A DNA stretch of 36,443 nucleotides from Rhodospirillales bacterium (GTDB taxonomy: Bacteria > Pseudomonadota > Alphaproteobacteria > Rhodospirillales > Defluviicoccaceae), in the NCBI GenBank assembly GCA_007694935.1, contig REES01000048.1:1-36443 (forward strand). Reading direction: 5' to 3'. The translations under genes and the position numbers were made by a program. Each line of letters opens with the position of its first letter. Positions within the stretch are counted from its first letter, which is position 1. Shown one piece after another: positions 1 to 8,362 of this stretch. The notes under the pieces were generated by a model. The model saw only the letters and a program-made list of their open reading frames with translations, had not been told where the DNA came from and made no database searches.

Positions 1-504
1 CAGTTCCAGGCGAAGGAACCAGTCCTGGATGGCGCGAAGCTCGCCCGCGTCCCGCGTCCCGGTGCGGTCGACCAGGGCATACTGGAAGATCCAGCCGACG
101 CCGGTGGCGTCGGGCCCCATTTCGACTGTCACGCCCGGCGGGAGCTCGCCCTGGATGCGGGCGAGCTGCTCTTGCACCCGGGAACGCGCCCAATAGAGGT
201 CCGTGCCTTCCTCGAACAGCACGTAGACGAACGAATCGTTGAAGAAGGAGAACCCGCGGACGGTGGTGGCCCGGGGCACCGACAGCATCGCGGTGGAGAC
301 CGGGAAGGTGACCTGGTCCTCCACGATTTGCGGCGCCTGGCCGGGATAGGTCGACTTGACGATCACCTGGACGTCCGACAGGTCGGGGATGGCGTCCACC
401 GGGGTGCGGGCGAGCGACCAGAGTCCCCAGGCGGCGAGCGCCAGGGCCAGCAGCAGCACGGTCCCGCGGTTGCGGGTGGACCATGCAATGACGGCGGCGA
501 TCAT
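1..504 (-). CDS. cusA: Copper/silver RND efflux pump CusA/CzcA family, N-terminal part (runs off left edge)
   Basis: Only the first 168 codons are in the window; there is no stop before base 1. The visible protein starts [14 protein letters not shown], has one strongly hydrophobic segment (about residues 15-27), then the conserved periplasmic start of heavy-metal RND pumps ([29 protein letters not shown], and [16 protein letters not shown]). This family is a trimeric inner-membrane proton antiporter that moves Cu(I)/Ag(I) or related divalent metals from the periplasm and cytoplasm out through a CusB-type adaptor and an outer-membrane channel. The start codon overlaps the stop of cusB by one base (TGATG), so the two are translationally coupled. 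The metal is inferred from the CusF-like domain in the neighbouring CusB; zinc/cobalt/nickel (Czc) specificity cannot be excluded from this fragment. Confidence 0.93.
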   Translation of the reverse strand, partial: MIAAVIAWSTRNRGTVLLLALALAAWGLWSLARTPVDAIPDLSDVQVIVKSTYPGQAPQIVEDQVTFPVSTAMLSVPRATTVRGFSFFNDSFVYVLFEEGTDLYWARSRVQEQLARIQGELPPGVTVEMGPDATGVGWIFQYALVDRTGTRDAGELRAIQDWFLRLEL

Positions 505-2033
505 CAGTGATGACCGGAGTGGTCTGCAGCCGGCCGGACGTCGCCGATCTCGTAACGCCCTTCCGGGGTCTGCACGAACCCGAAGGCGATGTCGTCACCC
601 ACCCGGAACGCGTCCATCGGGATGTCCGGCCCCACCCGAAAGTCCATCACCATGCGGGGCCAGCCCAGTTCCGGCACCGGCGCGTGGTCAAGGGTCACGA
701 CGCGACGATCCTCCTCGACCGCGACCACCTTGCCGTCCGCCCAGACAAGGTCCACGGACGCGCCGTCGGGCAGACCGTGGTCCATGCCGTGATGGCCGTG
801 ATGGCCGGCCGCCATCCGGTCGAGCCCGGCCTGCAGGCTGCCTTCCGAGTCGATCAGGAAATGGGCCGCCGCGACGATGCGGTCGCCCTCCGCGAGGCCG
901 TCGTGGATGACGATCCTGTCGCCGACGCGGGGACCGGTGGTGACCGTGACCGGTTCGAACCGCCCTCCGCCAAGCTCTCGGACGACCCGGGCGGTCTCGG
1001 CGAGCCGGATCACGGCATCGGCCGGAACCGTCAGCACATTCTCGATCGGGTCCCCCTGCAGTGCCACCCGGGTGAACGCGTTGGGCAGCAATTCGCCATC
1101 GGGGTTGTCGAAGACCAGCCTGAGCTCGATGGTGCGGGTATCCGCCCTCAGCGTCGGGAACACGGTGTCGACGACCCCGCTCAACGGCTCGGGACCGCCG
1201 TCGATCCCTTGCACCGTGGCCGTCATGCCGGCGCGGACCCGGTGCATGTCCCGCTCGAACACGTCCGCCAGAACCCAGACCCGCGACAGGTCGGTCAGGG
1301 AGACCACAGTGGTGCCCGGGGTGATGAACATGCCCTCGGCGACGCCGATCGCGGCGACGATGCCGTCCTGGGGGGCATACACATGGATGTTCTCGATGAT
1401 GCCGGGGCCGGGCCCGAACGTGGCGATCTGCCGGTCGCTGACCCCGAGAGAGCGCAGCTTCGTGCGGGTGGCGTTGATGCCGCGCTGGTCGCGCCGCTGG
1501 AGCTCCCTTGCATATTCCATCGCGGCGATGGACAGATCGGGGGCGAAGTAGGCGAACAGCAGGTCACCCTGCCGCACCGCCTCGCCTTCCCGGCGTACCT
1601 CCAGCCGGTTGATCCAACCATCGGCGCGGACGTGGACGTGCCTCGTGCGGTCCTCGTCGTAGGCCACCCGGCCGAAGGTCCGGATCTCCGGTACCAGGGT
1701 CTCGCGCTCGACGGTTGCGTACCGGACGCCGATGGCTTCGGCGGCGACCGGGCTCACCCGGACCAAACCCGGCTCCGCCGGCTCATCGCCTTCATAGACC
1801 GGGATCAAGTCCATCCCCATGGGCGACTTGCCGGGGCCATCGCGCCGGTAGTTGGGGTCCATGGGTGCGACCCAGTACAGGATCTTCCGGTCGTGCTCGT
1901 CGCCGTGATCCCGGGCGGCCAGCAGCCCGCGCAGGGGATCTGCACCCTTAAGAACAAATCGTTCAACCGCCCAGCCGGCTCCGGCCGCAGCCAGGACCAC
2001 CAGGCTCAGAAACAGGAACTTGAGGCCGCGCAT
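504..2033 (-). CDS. cusB: RND efflux periplasmic adaptor CusB with fused C-terminal CusF-like metal-binding domain
   Basis: Membrane fusion (HlyD-type) adaptor of the Cus efflux pump, 509 aa. Order: signal anchor (residues about 5-25, [16 protein letters not shown]); heavy-metal-binding domain with [29 protein letters not shown]-type signature around residues 50-80; barrel-sandwich and alpha-hairpin core; a His/Met-rich linker ([10 protein letters not shown]) near residue 415; and a C-terminal CusF-like domain of about 75 residues ([19 protein letters not shown]). CusF is normally a separate periplasmic Cu(I)/Ag(I) chaperone, so here chaperone and adaptor are one chain. The start at 2033 is chosen because GAGGAGG lies just upstream and the signal anchor follows directly; the reading frame stays open upstream but with non-conserved, Arg/Pro-rich residues. 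Expected in the periplasm, linking CusA to an outer-membrane factor not seen here. Confidence 0.93.
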   Translation of the reverse strand: MRGLKFLFLSLVVLAAAGAGWAVERFVLKGADPLRGLLAARDHGDEHDRKILYWVAPMDPNYRRDGPGKSPMGMDLIPVYEGDEPAEPGLVRVSPVAAEAIGVRYATVERETLVPEIRTFGRVAYDEDRTRHVHVRADGWINRLEVRREGEAVRQGDLLFAYFAPDLSIAAMEYARELQRRDQRGINATRTKLRSLGVSDRQIATFGPGPGIIENIHVYAPQDGIVAAIGVAEGMFITPGTTVVSLTDLSRVWVLADVFERDMHRVRAGMTATVQGIDGGPEPLSGVVDTVFPTLRADTRTIELRLVFDNPDGELLPNAFTRVALQGDPIENVLTVPADAVIRLAETARVVRELGGGRFEPVTVTTGPRVGDRIVIHDGLAEGDRIVAAAHFLIDSEGSLQAGLDRMAAGHHGHHGMDHGLPDGASVDLVWADGKVVAVEEDRRVVTLDHAPVPELGWPRMVMDFRVGPDIPMDAFRVGDDIAFGFVQTPEGRYEIGDVRPAADHSGHH

Positions 2034-2112
2034 GAGGCCCTCCTCGACGTTATCGCAGGTGAGACAAGGCGGACGGGGCCGGGAAACCCGGCACCGATCC
2101 ACCCGGTTCAGG

Positions 2113-2544
2113 TCACGCGATGACTTCGGGAGGGGGGTGAGCGCCGCCGCGGACGGCCGACGGCGGAATGGAAAGGGCGGAATTCTGAGCGGCGGGAGCC
2201 GCGACGCCAGCGCGTCCAAGGCCGGCCATGATCACTGCCGAGCAACAGCCCGCGACGCAGGCATCGTGGCTGGGTCCGGCATGGTGCGTGCCGTCACCGG
2301 CCCCACGGCAGGTGTCGCCGTGGTCGCCGGCGGGCGTCGCGGCACGCACGGTCATGCCATCATCGGCAGAAACCGCTTGGTCACTGTCCGGAATGGCCGA
2401 GCCGGCGAGCGGCTGCGCGCCGGTGACGACGGCGGCCGCAAACCCGTGCCCCGCCGGCGCCAGGATCAGCAGGACCGCCATCGCGACCGTCGCCGCGGCG
2501 CGAAAGTATCGGTTGGAGAATGGAATTTGGCGACTCAATGCCAT
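2113..2544 (-). CDS. Small secreted Cys/His-rich protein at the head of the cus operon
   Basis: A 143-aa protein with an N-terminal signal sequence (hydrophobic core AAATVAMAVLLILAPAGHGFAA, residues about 16-37) followed by a low-complexity periplasmic region with a cluster of metal-ligand residues: HGDTC, HHAGPSH, then DACVAGCCSAVIMAG, and a Pro-rich tail ending HPPPEVIA. It sits 79 bp upstream of cusB on the same strand. The layout (signal peptide, short Cys/His motif, Pro-rich end) resembles the small DUF2946/CopL-like proteins often found with copper genes, but I cannot assign the family with certainty. A role in periplasmic copper binding or in sensing is inference from motif and context only. 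Confidence 0.65.
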   Translation of the reverse strand: MALSRQIPFSNRYFRAAATVAMAVLLILAPAGHGFAAAVVTGAQPLAGSAIPDSDQAVSADDGMTVRAATPAGDHGDTCRGAGDGTHHAGPSHDACVAGCCSAVIMAGLGRAGVAAPAAQNSALSIPPSAVRGGAHPPPEVIA

Positions 2545-2553
2545 CCGGACCGC

Positions 2554-2563
2554 ACGTTAACGT
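2554..2563. promoter_or_regulatory. Palindrome ACGTTAACGT upstream of the cus operon
   Basis: A perfect 10-bp palindrome lies 10 bp upstream of the first cus gene start, in the only AT-richer stretch of the 113-bp gap between yifB and the operon. Its position would suit an operator or a promoter element for metal-induced expression. I do not recognise a CueR/MerR, CopY or CsoR consensus here and no metal regulator gene is visible in the window, so the assignment is weak. Confidence 0.25.
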
Positions 2564-2657
2564 TCTGGCACCATTCGACACCCATCATAAGAATGACGCT
2601 AACACACGGGGCGGCGGCAGGCCAATCAGAACGGCGTGAACGACGGCACGCCCGGCT

Positions 2658-4217
2658 TCATCCCTTCGACGACGACATGCTCGAGCCGGCGACCGCGTCC
2701 CTGCCGGGGGCGACCCGGCGGTAGGAGAGCGCTTCCGCCACGTGCACCCGGCTGACGCCGCCCCGGCCTTCCAGGTCGGCGAGGGTGCGGGCGACCCGCA
2801 ACACCCGGTGATAGCCGCGGGCGGTGAGGCCCATCCGCTCCACCGCCTGGGACAGCAGCGCCCGCCCGCCCGGGTCCGGTGCCGCCACCCGCTCCAGCAG
2901 TTCGCCGTCCGCCTCCGCATTGGTGCGGATCGGTGGGCCCGCGGCCGCCTCGCGGTAGCGGTCGCGCTGGATCGCCCGGGCGGTGGCGATCCGTGCCGAC
3001 ACGTCGGCCGAGCGTTCAGCGGGCGGCGGCAGGGTGAGGTCGGCAGGGCTCACCGCCGGTACGTCCACGTGCAGGTCGATGCGGTCCAGCAGCGGGCCGG
3101 ACAGCCGGGACTGGTACTCCTGGGCGCAGCGCGGCGCCCGGCCGCAGGCCCGCGAGGGATCGTCCAGGTAGCCGCAGCGGCACGGGTTCATCGCCGCCAC
3201 CAGCTGCACCCGGGCGGGATAGGTGACATGGGCGTTGGCCCGGGCGACAGTGGTGTGTCCGGTCTCCAGCGGCTGGCGAAGTGCTTCCAGGGCGGCGCGG
3301 TGGAATTCCGGCAGCTCGTCCAGGAACAGGACGCCGAGGTGCGCCAGTGAGACTTCCCCCGGCCGGGCGCGCAGGCCGCCGCCCACCAGCGAAGCCACCG
3401 AGGCGGAGTGGTGCGGGTCCCGGAACGGGCGACGGCGGGTGATGCCGCCGTCCCTGAGGCTGCCGGCGAGGCTGTGGATCATGCTGACCTCCAGCGCCTC
3501 CGCCGGCTCCAGCGGCGGCAGCAATCCGGGCAGCCGCTGCGCCAGCATCGACTTGCCCGAGCCCGGAGGCCCGACCATCAGCAGGTTGTGCGCGCCGGCG
3601 GCGGCGACCTCCAGCGTCCGCTTGGCGGTCTCCTGCCCCTTGATATCGGACAGGTCGGGGTGGGCGCCGGCCTCGGCCACCAGCCGCGGTTCCGGCGGGC
3701 TCAGCACCTGGATGCCCTTGAAGTGATTGACCACCGCGAGCAAGGTGGGGGCGGCGACGATGGGGATGCCGGCGGCCCATGCCGCCTCCCCGCCCTGCTC
3801 GGCCGGGCAGACCAGCCCCTGCTCCTTGGCACTGGCGTGCAGGGCAGCCGGGAGCACCCCGGCCACCCGGCGGAGCGCACCGTCCAGGGCGAGCTCCCCC
3901 AGGGCGACCATCTCACCGATCTCCTCCCCCGGCAGGACGCCCATGGCGGCGAGGAGGGCGAGGCCAACGGGCAGGTCGAAGTGGCTGCCTTCCTTGATCA
4001 CGTCGGCCGGCGCAAGGTTGACGATGATGCGCTTCGGCGGCAGACCCAGGCCCATGGCCCCGAGGGCGCCCCGCACCCGCTCCCGGCTTTCCGCCACCGC
4101 CTTGTCGGCAAGCCCCACCACGACGAAAGCGGGCAGCCCGCCGGTCATCTGCACCTGCACGTCGACATCCAGGACGTCGATCCCCTGGAACGCCACCGTG
4201 CCCACCCGCGCCACCAT
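2658..4217 (-). CDS. YifB/ComM family Mg-chelatase-like AAA+ ATPase
   Basis: 519 aa, the usual length of this family (about 500). N-terminal ChlI-like domain (residues about 20-145, with FVVVGLADKAVAESRERVR), a central Mg-chelatase AAA+ domain with Walker A GPPGSGKS at 216-223 and Walker B VLFLDE at 296-301, a four-cysteine cluster (C346, C348, C358, C364; NPCRCGY pattern typical of the family) and a C-terminal lid domain (SRVHVAEALSYR near 490). In Vibrio and Haemophilus, ComM is a hexameric helicase that promotes branch migration during integration of transforming DNA; in most other bacteria the role is unproven. It is a stand-alone gene, 100 bp downstream of the MOSC gene on the same strand. 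The last residues (SSMSSSKG) are not conserved in feel and may be a lineage-specific tail. Confidence 0.95.
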   Translation of the reverse strand: MVARVGTVAFQGIDVLDVDVQVQMTGGLPAFVVVGLADKAVAESRERVRGALGAMGLGLPPKRIIVNLAPADVIKEGSHFDLPVGLALLAAMGVLPGEEIGEMVALGELALDGALRRVAGVLPAALHASAKEQGLVCPAEQGGEAAWAAGIPIVAAPTLLAVVNHFKGIQVLSPPEPRLVAEAGAHPDLSDIKGQETAKRTLEVAAAGAHNLLMVGPPGSGKSMLAQRLPGLLPPLEPAEALEVSMIHSLAGSLRDGGITRRRPFRDPHHSASVASLVGGGLRARPGEVSLAHLGVLFLDELPEFHRAALEALRQPLETGHTTVARANAHVTYPARVQLVAAMNPCRCGYLDDPSRACGRAPRCAQEYQSRLSGPLLDRIDLHVDVPAVSPADLTLPPPAERSADVSARIATARAIQRDRYREAAAGPPIRTNAEADGELLERVAAPDPGGRALLSQAVERMGLTARGYHRVLRVARTLADLEGRGGVSRVHVAEALSYRRVAPGRDAVAGSSMSSSKG

Positions 4218-4317
4218 GCAACCGCCCCTGATCAGGTTCGCCTCATGCGGGAGTTTACGGCCCCGCAGCGCCCGGAACCAGCCCTGATTCGGGGCGAATG
4301 CCGACGATGCGGGGCGC

Positions 4318-4818
4318 TCAGTCCAGGAGGGCGATGGCGTCGCCGGTGCGGATCACCCCGCCCTCCACCACCCGGGCGCAAATCCCCGCCTGCTCCCCCA
4401 GGGCCTCACCCATGCGCGGCTCGGTGATCTCTACCAGGTAGGCGCAGGGCAGGCGGGGCTGCTGGTATTCCAGAACGGCTTCACCCACCCGGAAGCGGCG
4501 GCCGACCAGCGAGGCGTGGTCGATGCCACGGGTGACGATGTTGCGCCGATGCTCGCCGCTCAGAACCTTGACCCCGAACTCGGCCGCAATCCGATCCAGG
4601 TGTTCGCCCGCGATCAGGGTGACTTGGCAGTTGTCGTGGAAGCTGCCGGTGCCGCGGCCGTAGCGGTCCCGGTCCAGGCCACGCCCCGGCAGCGCCGTCA
4701 CCGTCGCGACCGGCACCATGGCGGCGCCGCCGGCGGGGGCGCAGAACATGCCTTCAACCGTGCCCCGGGCCCGCGTGTCGTCCGATCGGTTTGGTGATAC
4801 GTTGACGGCTTGGTGCAT
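4318..4818 (-). CDS. MOSC domain-containing protein
   Basis: 166 aa, a single MOSC (molybdenum cofactor sulfurase C-terminal) domain of the small bacterial type. Visible landmarks: the glycine-rich start GTVEGMFCAPAGGAAM, the LPGRGLDRDRYGRGTG segment, QVTLIAGEHLD, EHRRNIVTRGID, GRRFRVGEAVLE, and the cysteine in RLPCAYL that aligns with the conserved MOSC cysteine. The family binds or delivers sulfur or the Mo cofactor, and related proteins (YiiM) detoxify N-hydroxylated substrates; the substrate here is unknown. I chose 4818 as the start because GGAGG lies 8 bases upstream (CCGGAGGACGCAAACC) and the longer frame has no conserved residues before it. Confidence 0.88.
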   Translation of the reverse strand: MHQAVNVSPNRSDDTRARGTVEGMFCAPAGGAAMVPVATVTALPGRGLDRDRYGRGTGSFHDNCQVTLIAGEHLDRIAAEFGVKVLSGEHRRNIVTRGIDHASLVGRRFRVGEAVLEYQQPRLPCAYLVEITEPRMGEALGEQAGICARVVEGGVIRTGDAIALLD

Positions 4819-4999
4819 GGTTTGCGTCCTCCGGTTCGGTGTTCCGCCCAAAGGGACCCTAGCAGACTGCAGGCAGGAGAGCATCAGCCGAGCGGCGGGC
4901 AAGTGATGCAGGTGGGGACGCCATAGAGCCGGATCGCCCGGCGAACGGGTTGTCCGGCGCCCGGCCGATGTCTATGCTGCGTTCTCCACTGCGGGAGCG

Positions 5000-5731
5000 A
5001 TGCTGCTGTTGATTCGTCCCCTATGGCGCCGGCGTTCGGCTGCCGCGGTCGTTGCGGTTGTGGCGATGGCGGCGGTCGGGATCTGCTGCGCGGGTGTTGG
5101 CGCGGCATCGGTGCCGGAGGTGTCAAGGCCCGGCGAAAAACCGCTGCCGCCGGCCGCCGAAACGCCCGTCGAGCGGACGCCGGCGGTTTCGCCCGAACGC
5201 CTTGGCCTCCGGGCGTCGATGGCGGCCACGGCACGTCTGCCGGCCAAGCCGCCGGCGCCCGGCGATGGTCCGGCACCATCGATCGGCGCCGCCATGGCCC
5301 CGGCAGCACCATTGTCTCCGGCCGACGACGGGGACGGTGAGTCCGGCCTGCTGTCGCCGCCACCGGTCGCGGCGCCGGAAGAGGTGGCGGCTCTCTCGGT
5401 CATGCCCCAGGCGACCGAGGCACCGCACCTCCGTATCGGGTTTGCGCCGGGCTCTTCGGAGTTGGCTGCTGGTTCCGCTTTGGCGCTGGACCGTATCGCG
5501 AGCCGGCTGGCGGCGGATGAGACCTTGCGGTTGCAGCTGGTTGCCTACGCCGCCGGCGGCGACCTGACACCCGGCACCGCGCGACGGCTGGCATTGGCCC
5601 GGGCTCTGGCGGTTCGCGGCCATCTGATCGACCGGGGTATCGCCAGCAACCGGATGGACGTCCGCGCCCTCGGCGACCAAGTGGAAGATGAGCCTTTTGA
5701 TCGTGTGGACCTGTCGGTGGTCCGGCGGTAG
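5000..5731 (+). CDS. Secreted OmpA-like protein with Pro/Ala-rich linker
   Basis: 243 aa. An N-terminal signal sequence (RRRSAAAVVAVVAMAAVGICCAG, residues about 10-32) is followed by about 110 residues of Pro/Ala-rich low-complexity linker and a C-terminal OmpA-like peptidoglycan-binding domain (about 140-243: LRIGFAPGSSELAAGS, then RRLALARALAVRGHLIDRGI and RMDVRALG). The final block lacks the usual NRRVE(I/L) arginine pair and ends FDRVDLSVVRR, so peptidoglycan binding may be weakened. It precedes the MotA-like and MotB-like genes on the same strand with a 204-bp gap, and the three probably act together at the envelope. Molecular role unknown. Confidence 0.8.
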   Translation: MLLLIRPLWRRRSAAAVVAVVAMAAVGICCAGVGAASVPEVSRPGEKPLPPAAETPVERTPAVSPERLGLRASMAATARLPAKPPAPGDGPAPSIGAAMAPAAPLSPADDGDGESGLLSPPPVAAPEEVAALSVMPQATEAPHLRIGFAPGSSELAAGSALALDRIASRLAADETLRLQLVAYAAGGDLTPGTARRLALARALAVRGHLIDRGIASNRMDVRALGDQVEDEPFDRVDLSVVRR

Positions 5732-5935
5732 TGGATCGGCGCTCACGCCTGAATGCCAGGCGTCAGCTCGGTCGAGTCACGAACATGTTGATCCGGTGGT
5801 TCGATTCAGCCAACGGTCGGGACCGATCCGTCGGCATCGTGCAACCAGCCCTTCGGCGGTCGTGTCTGCACCGATTCCCGCCGAATGTTGTCATCCGATA
5901 GTGGCCCCATCCGGGCTCGGGAGACGCCCCTCGCC

Positions 5936-7132
5936 ATGACACGACTGCGCCGGTTCCTGGTCCGCATGGCTGTGTTCGTCGGTGCGGTGACCATCGCCGC
6001 GGCGGCACTGTTCGACCCGCTGCGCGAGGCCTTTCTTGCCAACGCCCCCCTGAACGGCCTGATCATCGGCATCCTTTTCCTGGGGGTGGTCTACAACTTT
6101 CGCCAGGTCCTCACCCTGCGCCACGAGGCGGCATGGTTGGACGGCTTTCGTCGGCAGGCCGACCGGACGGCCACGTCCCCGGCGGACGCGCGCCGCGCGC
6201 GCGCGCCGGCCGCACCGCCGTCTCAGGGCGCGCCACCCCGTCTGCTGGCGCCGATGGCGACCATGCTGAGGGAGCGTCAGGATCGCCTCAGCCTGTCCGG
6301 CCCCGCCATGCGATCGCTGCTCGACGGCATCGCCTCGCGCCTGGACGAATCCCGTGACCTGTCCCGCTACACCATCGGCCTGCTGATCTTTCTCGGGCTG
6401 CTCGGCACGTTCTGGGGACTGCTCGGCACGGTCGGGGCGGTGGCCGATGTCATCGGTGGCCTCACCATTGAAGGGCGCGATCTGTCGATTGTGTTCGCGA
6501 ACCTGAAGGAGGGGCTGCAAGCGCCACTGGCCGGAATGGGAACCGCCTTCTCATCATCGCTCTTCGGGCTGGGTGGATCCCTGGTTCTGGGGTTCCTTGA
6601 CTTGCAGGCGAACCAGGCGCAGAACCGGTTCTACAACGAGTTGGAGGACTGGCTGTCCGGGGTGACCCGGCTGTCCAGTGGTGCCTTGGCCCATGACGGG
6701 GAGGCGTCGGTCCCGGCCTATGTCCAGGCGCTGCTGGAGCAGACGGCGGAAAGCCTGGACAGCCTGCAACGGATCATCGCCCGCGGTGAGGAGGGCCGCG
6801 CCGCGACCGGCCATCACCTGATGTCCTTGGCCGAGCACATCGGCACCCTGACCGATCAGATGCGGACCGAGCAGACCCTGATGCTGCGCCTCGCGGAACA
6901 GCAGACGGATCTCAAGCAAGTGCTGGCCCGCCTGGCCGATGCCGCCGGCCATGCCCCGGCCGCCGCGATGGATGAGGCCACCAAAGCCCACATCCGCAAC
7001 CTGGAGGTCTATGTCGCCCGCCTGTTGGAGGAACTGGCCTCCGGGCGCGATGAGATCATCCGGCAGGTGCGGAGCGACATCAAGCTGCTGGCCCGGACCA
7101 TTGCCGCGCTGGCCGAACAGCCGGAGCGGTGA
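5936..7132 (+). CDS. MotA/TolQ/ExbB-like inner-membrane channel protein
   Basis: 398 aa. Hydrophobic segments near residues 10-27 and 37-55, then a longer pair (YTIGLLIFLGLLGTFWGLLGTVG about 142-165, and AGMGTAFSSSLFGLGGSLVLGF about 200-222) that match the conserved proton-channel core of MotA/TolQ/ExbB. The C-terminal 150 residues are helical and charged, likely a cytoplasmic coiled coil. It is 13 bp upstream of the MotB-like gene, so the two probably form a stator-like complex. Genes of this type sit near efp and an inositol monophosphatase in several alphaproteobacteria, and both are also in this window, which suggests a housekeeping envelope role rather than flagellar motility (no flagellar genes are present). 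The start at 5936 gives a natural MTRLRRF signal-anchor beginning; an in-frame ATG at 5885 has no ribosome binding site. Confidence 0.85.
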   Translation: MTRLRRFLVRMAVFVGAVTIAAAALFDPLREAFLANAPLNGLIIGILFLGVVYNFRQVLTLRHEAAWLDGFRRQADRTATSPADARRARAPAAPPSQGAPPRLLAPMATMLRERQDRLSLSGPAMRSLLDGIASRLDESRDLSRYTIGLLIFLGLLGTFWGLLGTVGAVADVIGGLTIEGRDLSIVFANLKEGLQAPLAGMGTAFSSSLFGLGGSLVLGFLDLQANQAQNRFYNELEDWLSGVTRLSSGALAHDGEASVPAYVQALLEQTAESLDSLQRIIARGEEGRAATGHHLMSLAEHIGTLTDQMRTEQTLMLRLAEQQTDLKQVLARLADAAGHAPAAAMDEATKAHIRNLEVYVARLLEELASGRDEIIRQVRSDIKLLARTIAALAEQPER

Positions 7133-7145
7133 AGGCGTCCCACCC

Positions 7146-8339
7146 ATGACCACCCTTGCGCGCAGGCGGCTTCGCACCACCAACATCTGGCCCGGCTTCG
7201 TCGACGCCCTGGCGGCGTTGCTGATGGTGGTGATCTTTCTGCTGATGGTGTTCGTGCTCGCTCAGGTGTTCCTCAGCGAGACCCTGTCCGGCCGCGACCG
7301 CGCCTTGCTCGACCTGCGCAACCAGGTGGACGAACTCGCCGACCTGTTGAGCCTGGAGCGGCAGGCGAGTGCCGGTCTTCGCGCCAACCTGGCACAGCTC
7401 TCTGCCGATCTGCGTGCTTCCCTGGTTGCCCGCGATGACCTCGGGGGAGCCCTGCGCGCCATGTCCGAGCGGGCGGACCAAGCCGAGCGGGATGCGGCTC
7501 GGCTGCAAGCGGCGCTCACCACCGCGATCGAGGCCGGGGACGCCGACCGGGCCGAACTGGAGGCGCAAAGCCGTCAGGTGTTGTCACTGGCCGCCGATAT
7601 CGCCGCCCTGCAAGCGCTGAAGCAGGACCTGGAACAGGAGATCCTGGAGCTGGGGCGGCGAGCCGACACCACCGCCGAGGCGCTGATTGCGGAGCGGGAG
7701 CTGTCCGAGAGCGCACGGGCGCAGGTGGCGTTGCTCAACCGACAGATGGCAGCGCTGCGGGAGCAGATCGTTCAGCTCAACGCCGCGCTGGAAGCGTCCG
7801 AAGCCGAAGTGCATGCGCAGAACGTGCAGATCGCCAACCTGGGCGAGCGCCTCAATGCGGCGCTGGCGACGCGGGTCCAGGAGCTGGCACGGTACCGCTC
7901 CGAGTTCTTCGGGCGGCTGCGGGCGGTGCTCGGCGACCATCCCGACGTCCGCATCGTCGGAGACCGCTTCGTGTTCCAGTCGGAGGTGCTGTTCGACACT
8001 GGCTCGGCGGCGATCGGTCTGGAGGGCCGCAGCCAGCTTGAGCGGGTGGCGGCGACTCTGCGGGAACTGGCCGCCGAGATTCCGGAGGACCTCGACTGGG
8101 TCTTGCAGATCAACGGGCACACCGACAAGGTGCCGATCTTCACCGCCCGCTATGCCTCCAACTGGGACCTCTCTGCGGCGCGGGCGATTTCCGTGGTGCA
8201 GCTCATGATCGACCAGGGCATCCCGCCCCATCGCCTGGCGGCTGCCGGCTTTGCCGAATTCGATCCCCTGGTGGAAGGGGACACGCCGGAAGCGTTGCGC
8301 CGCAACCGCCGGATCGAACTCAAGCTCACCCAGGGCTGA
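7146..8339 (+). CDS. MotB-like protein: TM helix, long coiled coil, OmpA domain
   Basis: 397 aa. Starts MTTLARRRLRTTNIWPGFVDALAALLMVVIF, a single transmembrane helix with an aspartate (D20) near its start, the position of the proton-carrying Asp in MotB/TolR/ExbD stators. Residues about 50-265 are a heptad-rich coiled coil (many A/L/E/Q repeats), far longer than in MotB. The C-terminal OmpA-like domain (about 275-397) is complete: SEVLFDTGSAAI, INGHTDKVPI, NWDLSAARA, GFAEFDPL and RRNRRIELKL. Likely anchors to peptidoglycan and couples proton flow through the partner encoded 13 bp upstream. The long coiled coil would span or measure the periplasm; its purpose is not known. Confidence 0.88.
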   Translation: MTTLARRRLRTTNIWPGFVDALAALLMVVIFLLMVFVLAQVFLSETLSGRDRALLDLRNQVDELADLLSLERQASAGLRANLAQLSADLRASLVARDDLGGALRAMSERADQAERDAARLQAALTTAIEAGDADRAELEAQSRQVLSLAADIAALQALKQDLEQEILELGRRADTTAEALIAERELSESARAQVALLNRQMAALREQIVQLNAALEASEAEVHAQNVQIANLGERLNAALATRVQELARYRSEFFGRLRAVLGDHPDVRIVGDRFVFQSEVLFDTGSAAIGLEGRSQLERVAATLRELAAEIPEDLDWVLQINGHTDKVPIFTARYASNWDLSAARAISVVQLMIDQGIPPHRLAAAGFAEFDPLVEGDTPEALRRNRRIELKLTQG

Positions 8340-8362
8340 CACGGGCTCCGGTCGCACACCCG

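Noticed and set aside
507-2123. Plus-strand open frame of about 540 codons across cusB
   Set aside because: Antisense to cusB, with no domain pattern; the minus strand carries the adaptor motifs.
5936-8339. MotA/MotB-like pair as a Zorya (ZorAB) defence system
   Set aside because: No ZorC, ZorD or ZorE nuclease/helicase gene follows, the next gene is an MFS transporter, and the coiled coil is in the MotB-like rather than the MotA-like partner.
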